Source of the DNA: Selenomonadaceae bacterium
GTDB taxonomy: Bacteria; Bacillota; Negativicutes; Selenomonadales; Selenomonadaceae
Assembly: GCA_017445435.1 (NCBI GenBank)
Contig: JAFSUE010000023.1
Coordinates: 1 to 18,199, forward strand
Length of the DNA stretch: 18,199 nt
Direction: 5' to 3'
Shown here: positions 12,989 to 18,199 of the stretch, piece after piece
Layout: every line of letters starts with the position of its first letter
Numbering within the stretch: the first letter of the stretch is position 1
Notes under the pieces: generated by a model
The model's input: the letters and a program-made list of their open reading frames with translations, nothing else
Told to the model about the DNA's origin: nothing
Database searches by the model: none
Program-made: the position numbers and the translations under genes

Positions 12989-15985
12989 TTGAGAATTAAA
13001 ACGGTCGAAACTCCAAATTCTTTAGTGCAATATTTGACGCCGCTAAATGTATGGGCGCTGGCGATAGGTTGTGCAGTTGGCTGGGGCGCATTCGTGATGC
13101 CAAGTACAACTTTTTTGCCGAAAGCTGGACCATTTGGCACGGCAATAGCAATGGTCATCAGCGCGGCGCTTATGTTAATTATCGCGGCAAATTACCATTA
13201 CTTAATCAATCGTCGTCCAGATGAAGGCGGCGTTTTCACATACACGAAAAAAATTTTTGGCTACGATCACGCCTTTTTATGTTCGTGGTTTTTATGGTTT
13301 GTGTACGTCGATTTACTTTGGGCAAACGTCACCGCCTGTACGGTTATCGCTAGAAATTTGTTTGGCAATTTTTTTCAAGTCGGCTTCCACTACAATTTTT
13401 TCAGCTACGAAATTTATTTTGGCGAAATTATTTTAATGGCGGCAATTTTAATTTGCGTCGGTATTCTCTGCGCGAAGAAAAGAAAATTAGTTACGAACTT
13501 AAACACAATCTTAGCGTTAATTTTAATCGTCGGCGGCTTATCCTGCGCGGCGGTAGCAATTTTGAGTAGCGGCTGGCACGTAGAAAATTTTGAGCCGCTA
13601 TTCGTACCTGAAATTTCACCCACCATACAAATTGCAGGATTAATCGCCTTAGCTCCATGGGCATTTTTGGGCTTTGAATCCATTTCCAACGCGGCAGGCG
13701 AATTTAATTTCTCACCGAAAAAATCTTTCGCGATAATGGCGACGGCAATTTTTTTTGCCACAATTTTTTATATAGCGATGACTTGTTTAGCAATTTCATC
13801 TGTACCAATCGGCTTTCAAAATTGGCAAGAGTACGTAACGCACCTTGACGAATTGGACGGCTTAGTTGCACTTCCCACTTTCTACGCGGCAAATGAAATT
13901 TTAGGCAACTTCGGCTTAATACTTTTAGGAGTATCGATAGTCTGCGGAATTTTAACCAGCGCAATTTGTTCGTACTTCGTGGCAAGCCGTTTGATGTACG
14001 CAATGGCTAAAGATAATTGTTTGCCGAAAAGATTAGCCGTCCTCAATAAAGAAAACGTACCGGCTAACGCGGTAACTTTAGTTTTGATAATTTCGCTGAT
14101 AGTTCCGCTTATCGGTCAAACAACGTTGCAATGGATAACCGACATAACGACAATAGGCGCAGTTATAGCTTACGGCTACGTTTCGGCGGGTACGTACTTC
14201 ACGGCGCGAGCAACTGGCGATAAAAAATTCATAATCACTGGCGCAGTTGGAATTTTGCTAGCGATAATGTTTGCGGTATTTTTACTTGCACCGAATCTTT
14301 TATCAGATGAACTTTTGCCGCGTGAATCGTACTTCATTTTAATTGTGCTTAGCATTTTGGGAGTAATTTTTTTCAGAATGATTTTCAAGCGCGATACTGA
14401 ACGGCGTTTTGGAAAATCTTTCGTGACGTGGATTGTAACGTTATTTATGATTTTCTTCTGTTCGTTAATGTGGATGCGGCAATCAATGACGGAAGATTTT
14501 TCTGTCGTACTGAAAAATATAACGTCCTACTTTACGGCGGAACTTGCAAATTACGGACTCAATCCCCACATAATGCACAGACTGCGTGAGGAAATTTATA
14601 TTAGTGAACAAATGGAGCAAGTACGCGCCACAATTTTTACTAATAGCGTCGTACAAATTGCGCTGATAATTTTCACGCTGTTTATGATGTTCAACGTTTA
14701 TTCGACAATGCGTAAGCGTGAACGTGACGCCGAAGAAGCTAGAATCCGCGCAGAAGAAAATAGCCGCGCTAAAACTTATTTTCTGTCGAATATGTCACAC
14801 GACATTAGGACGCCGATGAATGCCATTATCGGTTATACAAATTTGGCGTTGCGTAAAGATACTTCGCCCGCGCAGATGATTGAATTTCTAAAGAAAATTG
14901 ATTCTTCCAGCCAACATTTACTGGCGCTGATTAATGACGTGTTGGAAATGAGCCGAATTGAAAGCGGCAAGGTTGAATTGAATGAGGCGCCCGCCGATTT
15001 ATTTCAAGTGCTTGATGATGTCCGCGATATGTTCGCCGAACAAATGGAAAGTAAAAATATTTCCTTTACCGTCGAATTTTCCAACGTCCGCAATCATTAT
15101 GTCCGCTGTGACAAGCACCGTTTAGACCGCGTCTTACTTAATTTGATTAGCAACGCTTATAAATTTACTCCACAAGGCGGCAAGATTGAAATTACTTTGC
15201 GCGAACTTCCCAGCAGAAATAAAAATTTTGGCAACTACGAATTGAGCGTGAAAGATAGCGGAATTGGTATGAGTGAAGAATTTGCCGCGAAAATTTTTGA
15301 ACCGTTTGAACGTGAAAAAACTTCGACAGTCGACGGCGTACAAGGTACTGGCTTGGGAATGGCGATAACTAAAAGTATCGTTGACTTAATGCAGGGAAAA
15401 ATTTCTGTTATCACGAAACAGGGCGAAGGTACGGAATTTGTTGTAAGCTTGAAATTTGCTATTGAGTCAGCGCCGCCAAAAGTTGAAATGAATTTTGAAG
15501 TCGTCGATTCAAGCAACGTTGAAGATATGGAATTTGTCATTCAAGATTCGCAGGGAAATCTTGTTCGTACTCCGCAAGTAGTTCCGCCGACGAAAAAAAT
15601 TTTGCTGGCGGAAGACCTTGAAGTCAACCGCGAAATTGCGTTAATGATTCTTCATGAATTTGGCTTTGAAGTTGAAGTGGCGGTGAATGGTAAAGAGGCA
15701 GTAGAAAAAATTTCCGCGTCAAAAGCTGGCGACTTCGACGCAATTTTAATGGATATACAAATGCCCGTTATGAATGGTTACGAGGCTACAACGGCAATTC
15801 GTGCGCTGAAAAATAAAGAGCTTGCCGCAATTCCAATTATCGCAATGACGGCGAACGCTTTTAGTGAAGATATTGAAAAGTCAAGAGAAGCTGGTATGGA
15901 CGCGCATATTGCAAAGCCGCTTGATGTACCTTCGATGATTGAAACGCTGAAAAAATTTATTGGAGAGGAGAAATTTAATGTTTAA
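12989..15985 (+). CDS. APC-family permease fused to a hybrid histidine kinase (HisKA-HATPase-REC)
   Basis: A 998-residue membrane protein. Residues about 12-490 form an amino acid/polyamine (APC) permease-like unit of 12 or more hydrophobic segments. The first helix has the Gly-rich AIGCAVGWGAFVMP. An external loop of about 60 residues and a last membrane helix (near 555-575) lead to a charged signalling helix. HisKA follows with MSHDIRTPMNAIIGY (phospho-acceptor H604). HATPase_c comes next, with NLISNAYKFT, DSGIGM and GTGLGM boxes, then a receiver domain with MDIQMPVMNG (phospho-acceptor D922). A transporter used as sensor input is known in CbrA-type kinases, which use a different (SSS) transporter. 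The ligand may be an amino acid, and transport activity is unproven. TTG 12989 has GAGGAG eight bases upstream. The gene overlaps the next by 8 nt. Confidence 0.92.
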   Translation: MRIKTVETPNSLVQYLTPLNVWALAIGCAVGWGAFVMPSTTFLPKAGPFGTAIAMVISAALMLIIAANYHYLINRRPDEGGVFTYTKKIFGYDHAFLCSWFLWFVYVDLLWANVTACTVIARNLFGNFFQVGFHYNFFSYEIYFGEIILMAAILICVGILCAKKRKLVTNLNTILALILIVGGLSCAAVAILSSGWHVENFEPLFVPEISPTIQIAGLIALAPWAFLGFESISNAAGEFNFSPKKSFAIMATAIFFATIFYIAMTCLAISSVPIGFQNWQEYVTHLDELDGLVALPTFYAANEILGNFGLILLGVSIVCGILTSAICSYFVASRLMYAMAKDNCLPKRLAVLNKENVPANAVTLVLIISLIVPLIGQTTLQWITDITTIGAVIAYGYVSAGTYFTARATGDKKFIITGAVGILLAIMFAVFLLAPNLLSDELLPRESYFILIVLSILGVIFFRMIFKRDTERRFGKSFVTWIVTLFMIFFCSLMWMRQSMTEDFSVVLKNITSYFTAELANYGLNPHIMHRLREEIYISEQMEQVRATIFTNSVVQIALIIFTLFMMFNVYSTMRKRERDAEEARIRAEENSRAKTYFLSNMSHDIRTPMNAIIGYTNLALRKDTSPAQMIEFLKKIDSSSQHLLALINDVLEMSRIESGKVELNEAPADLFQVLDDVRDMFAEQMESKNISFTVEFSNVRNHYVRCDKHRLDRVLLNLISNAYKFTPQGGKIEITLRELPSRNKNFGNYELSVKDSGIGMSEEFAAKIFEPFEREKTSTVDGVQGTGLGMAITKSIVDLMQGKISVITKQGEGTEFVVSLKFAIESAPPKVEMNFEVVDSSNVEDMEFVIQDSQGNLVRTPQVVPPTKKILLAEDLEVNREIALMILHEFGFEVEVAVNGKEAVEKISASKAGDFDAILMDIQMPVMNGYEATTAIRALKNKELAAIPIIAMTANAFSEDIEKSREAGMDAHIAKPLDVPSMIETLKKFIGEEKFNV

Positions 15986-16931
15986 TGCACACCATGTAAA
16001 AGCCGCGCTGTTGGGATTAGCTGTCGGCGACGCGCTCGGCGTACCAGTTGAATTTTCGTCACGAAATAAAATGAAAAAAAATCCCGTCGTTGGAATGCGG
16101 GAATTTGGCGTATGGAGTCAACCTATTGGCACGTGGTCAGATGATACAAGCTTGACAGTTGCGGCAATGGAAAGTATGACGCGACTGAAAAAGTTTGATG
16201 ACGTTGACATTATGAAAAATTTTGTACGCTGGCTGCGTGATGATGAATTTACTGCGAACAATGACACCTTCGACTGCGGCAACACGACTGGTTCAGCGAT
16301 TCAAAATTTTATGAACGGTACGCCGCCTGATAAGTGCGGGATAACTCACGACCAATCTAACGGCAACGGTTCACTTATGCGAATTTTCCCCGCCGTTTTC
16401 TACGCCTACGCGAAAGCTACGACTGATGAAGAGGCATTGCAAATTGTTCATAAACTTTCCGCGTTGACTCATGCACACCCTATTAGCAAAATGGCTTGCG
16501 GAATTTATTATCTTATCGCCGCGCAGATTTTGGACGGGCAAAAGTTGAAAGACGCAATTTCCAACGGCTTGAAATAGGCGAATGAATTTTATACGAATCG
16601 GCAAGAATTTTTAGACGCGGCGGACGTTTACAGGCGAATGTTTAAAGATGATTTTGCCACCTTGCCTGAAGATGAAATTAAAAGTTCTGGCTACGTTGTG
16701 TCGACGCTTGAGGCTGTAATTTGGTGTTTGCTCAATACCGACGATTATAAAACTTTAGTTTTGGACGCGGTGAATTTGGGCGGCGATACGGACACGGTAG
16801 GCGCGATAGCTGGCGGAATTGGTGGGCTTTATTACGGTGTACAACAAATTCCAGCTGAATGGCTGAAAGTTTTGAAACGCCGCGAATATCTTGAAGAAAT
16901 GGCGGAAAAATTTTTCTTAGCCATTAGCTAA
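15978..16931 (+). pseudogene. ADP-ribosylglycohydrolase (DraG/ARH family) interrupted by an in-frame TAG
   Basis: The family removes ADP-ribose from modified proteins or small molecules using two Mg ions. One frame runs 15978-16931 (317 codons plus stop, a normal length), broken only by TAG at 16575-16577 (codon 200). Before it are AALLGLAVGDALGVPVEF, the metal-binding WSDDTSL and NGNGSLMRIFP. After it are LEAVIWCLL and the second metal-binding motif GGDTDTVGAIAGG near residue 270. The 199-residue product lacks that motif and should be inactive, so this is a recent nonsense mutation, an amber-readthrough gene or a sequencing error. The ATG at 15978 has GGAGAGGAG upstream inside the kinase gene and overlaps its stop by 8 nt, so translation is probably coupled. 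A restart at ATG 16638 lacks a good site. Confidence 0.88.
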
Positions 16932-16932
16932 A

Positions 16933-17580
16933 TTAACTTAACAACGCGCTTTGAATAAATCCTAAATTATTTTTTTCATTTTCAACCGTCGTAGGATCGC
17001 TGTGTCCCGACAACAAAATTGTTTTCGGCGGCAACGTAAAAATTTTTTCAACGATACTTTTATATAATTCCTTCGCATTACCGCCAGGAAAATCTGTCCT
17101 GCCGATACTTCCGCTAAAAATTGTATCGCCGACAAATGCAACGCCGTCTGATTCGCTGTAAAAAATTGCGCCGTCAGTCGTATGACCAGCGACGGGAATA
17201 ATTTTCAAGCCGAAATTTTTATTGGCGTCCAAATTTATTTCGCTGTAATCTTCAAGGTACGTCACATTCTTCAACGTCATATTCAGATCAAAATACGCAG
17301 ACAAATTCCAATTTGTATTTTCGACGTAAGCTTTACCATTTTTCTGCATACAGATTGGAATTTTAAGTTTGTCTTGAAGTTCCTGCGCGGCGCCGATATG
17401 ATCGAAGTGACCGTGCGTCAACAAAATTTTTTCAATCACAAAATTTTTAGCGTCGACAATTTTTAAAAGCTTGTCAGCCTCCGCGCCTGGATCAATTAAA
17501 AATCCGTGTTGTGTTTTGTCGTCAATGTAAAAGTACGAATTGGTAGGCAAAAATTCATTCACTTCAACTTGCAAAATCAT
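16933..17580 (-). CDS. MBL-fold metallo-hydrolase (glyoxalase II-like, YcbL type)
   Basis: A cytoplasmic zinc hydrolase of 215 residues, as usual for short glyoxalase II-like proteins, which hydrolyse thioesters such as S-lactoylglutathione analogues. The substrate is unproven. The metal-binding motif is LLTHGHFDHIGA (T-H-x-H-x-D-H). Further ligands lie in VAGHTTDGA and FVGDTIFSGSIGRTDFPGGN, a strong signature of this subfamily, and in the C-terminal LLSGHSDPTT, where a GHGP-type motif is more usual. ATG 17580 has GGTGA a few bases upstream. Its stop lies one base from the stop of the convergent ADP-ribosylglycohydrolase gene, with no terminator between, so transcripts probably overlap. Confidence 0.92.
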   Translation of the reverse strand: MILQVEVNEFLPTNSYFYIDDKTQHGFLIDPGAEADKLLKIVDAKNFVIEKILLTHGHFDHIGAAQELQDKLKIPICMQKNGKAYVENTNWNLSAYFDLNMTLKNVTYLEDYSEINLDANKNFGLKIIPVAGHTTDGAIFYSESDGVAFVGDTIFSGSIGRTDFPGGNAKELYKSIVEKIFTLPPKTILLSGHSDPTTVENEKNNLGFIQSALLS

Positions 17581-17603
17581 TTTATCACCGTCTTTAGGAG
17601 AAA

Positions 17604-17627
17604 TTAAAAATTATGTATAATTTTTAA
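17604..17627. promoter_or_regulatory. AT-only inverted repeat upstream of the MBL hydrolase gene
   Basis: Perfect 11-bp arms TTAAAAATTAT and ATAATTTTTAA are separated by GT. It lies 24 bases before the MBL start on the - strand. It could be an operator, a promoter-region dyad or a weak terminator of the DsbA-like gene. Confidence 0.35.
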
Positions 17628-17643
17628 ATTTACTTTTCTTTTG

Positions 17644-17666
17644 GCGCAAAAGTATTATCCTTGCGC
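17644..17666. promoter_or_regulatory. GCGCAA...TTGCGC dyad between the DsbA-like and MBL genes
   Basis: GCGCAA (17644-17649) and TTGCGC (17661-17666) form a 6-bp perfect dyad with an 11-nt spacer. No T-tract follows on either strand, so a protein-binding site is more likely than a terminator. Confidence 0.3.
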
Positions 17667-17686
17667 ACTCCTTTTATTAACACGCA

Positions 17687-18199
17687 TTAACTTTCAAATT
17701 TGCAACCGTCCGCGCCACAAGTCATACCGCTAAATTTTTCGTCAATTTCATCAGCTACGGCATCTTCAATCGCCTGCTTGATAACGTCCGCAGGTTGAGC
17801 GCCCGACAATGCGTATTTGTCCGCAATGACAAAATACGGTACGCCGTGAATGCCATTAACCGCCGCTTCGTATTCATCTCTGCGCACTTCATCCGCGTAC
17901 TTGTCACTGTTCAAAACTTCGGCAACTTCATTTTCATCAAGTCCGCATTCGGCGGCTATTTTTTTTAAAACTTCGTGGTCAGCAAGTTCAAGATTTTTTG
18001 TAAAGTAAGCGTCGAAAAGTTTTGCAATTATTTCGTCGTGACCTTTTTCCTGCGCAAATTTTGTAAGTCGAAGTGAATCAAAGGTATTTGTATAGCGCGT
18101 CGAAATGTACTTAAAGTCAATGCCTTCACGTCTACCCATCATTGAAATTTGTTCAATTCTCTGCGCGGCGTCATCAATACTCATGCTGTACTTTTTCGC
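17687..18199 (-). CDS. DsbA/FrnE-family thiol oxidoreductase (5' partial)
   Basis: The frame stays open to the right edge, so the N-terminus, with the expected thioredoxin-type Cys-x-x-Cys site, lies outside the window. The visible part (about 170 residues) is the helical insert and C-terminal thioredoxin half of a DsbA-like protein. NTFDSLRLTKFAQEKG is typical of FrnE/DsbA family proteins. GIHGVPYFVIADKYALSGAQP contains the cis-Pro motif (G-V-P) and the final strand. The protein ends with a Cys-rich C-G-A-D-G-C tail, as seen in some Firmicutes relatives. The internal ATG at 18184 has no ribosome binding site. It is a cytoplasmic or envelope disulfide/isomerase-type enzyme with unknown substrate. 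Same strand as, and 106 bases upstream of, the MBL gene. Confidence 0.88.
   Translation of the reverse strand, partial: AKKYSMSIDDAAQRIEQISMMGRREGIDFKYISTRYTNTFDSLRLTKFAQEKGHDEIIAKLFDAYFTKNLELADHEVLKKIAAECGLDENEVAEVLNSDKYADEVRRDEYEAAVNGIHGVPYFVIADKYALSGAQPADVIKQAIEDAVADEIDEKFSGMTCGADGCKFES

Noticed and set aside
16371..16604. Open frame on the - strand across the TAG of the ADP-ribosylglycohydrolase
   Set aside because: It is a shadow of the coding strand, with no ribosome binding site or recognisable protein.

Overview
The window comes from an AT-rich anaerobic bacterium of the Firmicutes. A Negativicutes-like (Selenomonadales or relatives) origin is likely. This is inferred from the Firmicutes-type Ser/Thr kinase and phosphatase set, strong purine-rich Shine-Dalgarno sites, frequent TTG starts, an RTX-type secreted protein (which suits a diderm), a NrdD-type anaerobic protein and flavodoxin. 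No rRNA, tRNA or CRISPR array was found.

Layout. 1-95 is the basic tail of a + strand gene that begins outside the window; it and the convergent kinase gene each have an intrinsic terminator. 255-3765 (- strand) is an operon, FHA protein then PP2C phosphatase then PASTA Ser/Thr kinase, read from an extended -10 promoter near 3800. 3991-6157 (+) holds a short-chain flavodoxin with its own promoter and terminator, a GNAT acetyltransferase and an MscS-family channel.

The main discovery is at 6215-7219. What first looks like a 70-residue gene followed by an HNH endonuclease gene is one small gene of 95 codons split by a 717-nt group I intron (6419-7135). The host protein resembles the C-terminal glycyl-radical segment of anaerobic ribonucleotide reductase NrdD. 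The intron sits exactly after the Gly codon of the R-I-T-G-Y motif. The P1 helix, a perfect 6-bp P10 pairing, the P7/P8/J8-7 core and the terminal G all agree with this boundary, and the rejoined reading frame restores a NrdD-like C-terminus. The HNH homing-endonuclease frame runs through the ribozyme core and ends in exon 2.

7220-7554 is a leader with a strong terminator and candidate promoters. 7555-12810 encodes a 1751-residue repetitive, RTX-ending secreted or surface protein. 12989-15985 encodes an amino-acid-permease-like transporter fused to a hybrid histidine kinase. It overlaps by 8 nt an ADP-ribosylglycohydrolase gene (15978-16931) that is broken by one in-frame TAG. On the - strand, an MBL-fold hydrolase (16933-17580) converges on it, preceded by a DsbA/FrnE-type oxidoreductase that runs off the right edge.

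Several intergenic gaps carry short, differing quasi-tandem word repeats (6-9 bp words). Three of them end in a common AGAATGGA junction next to a start codon.
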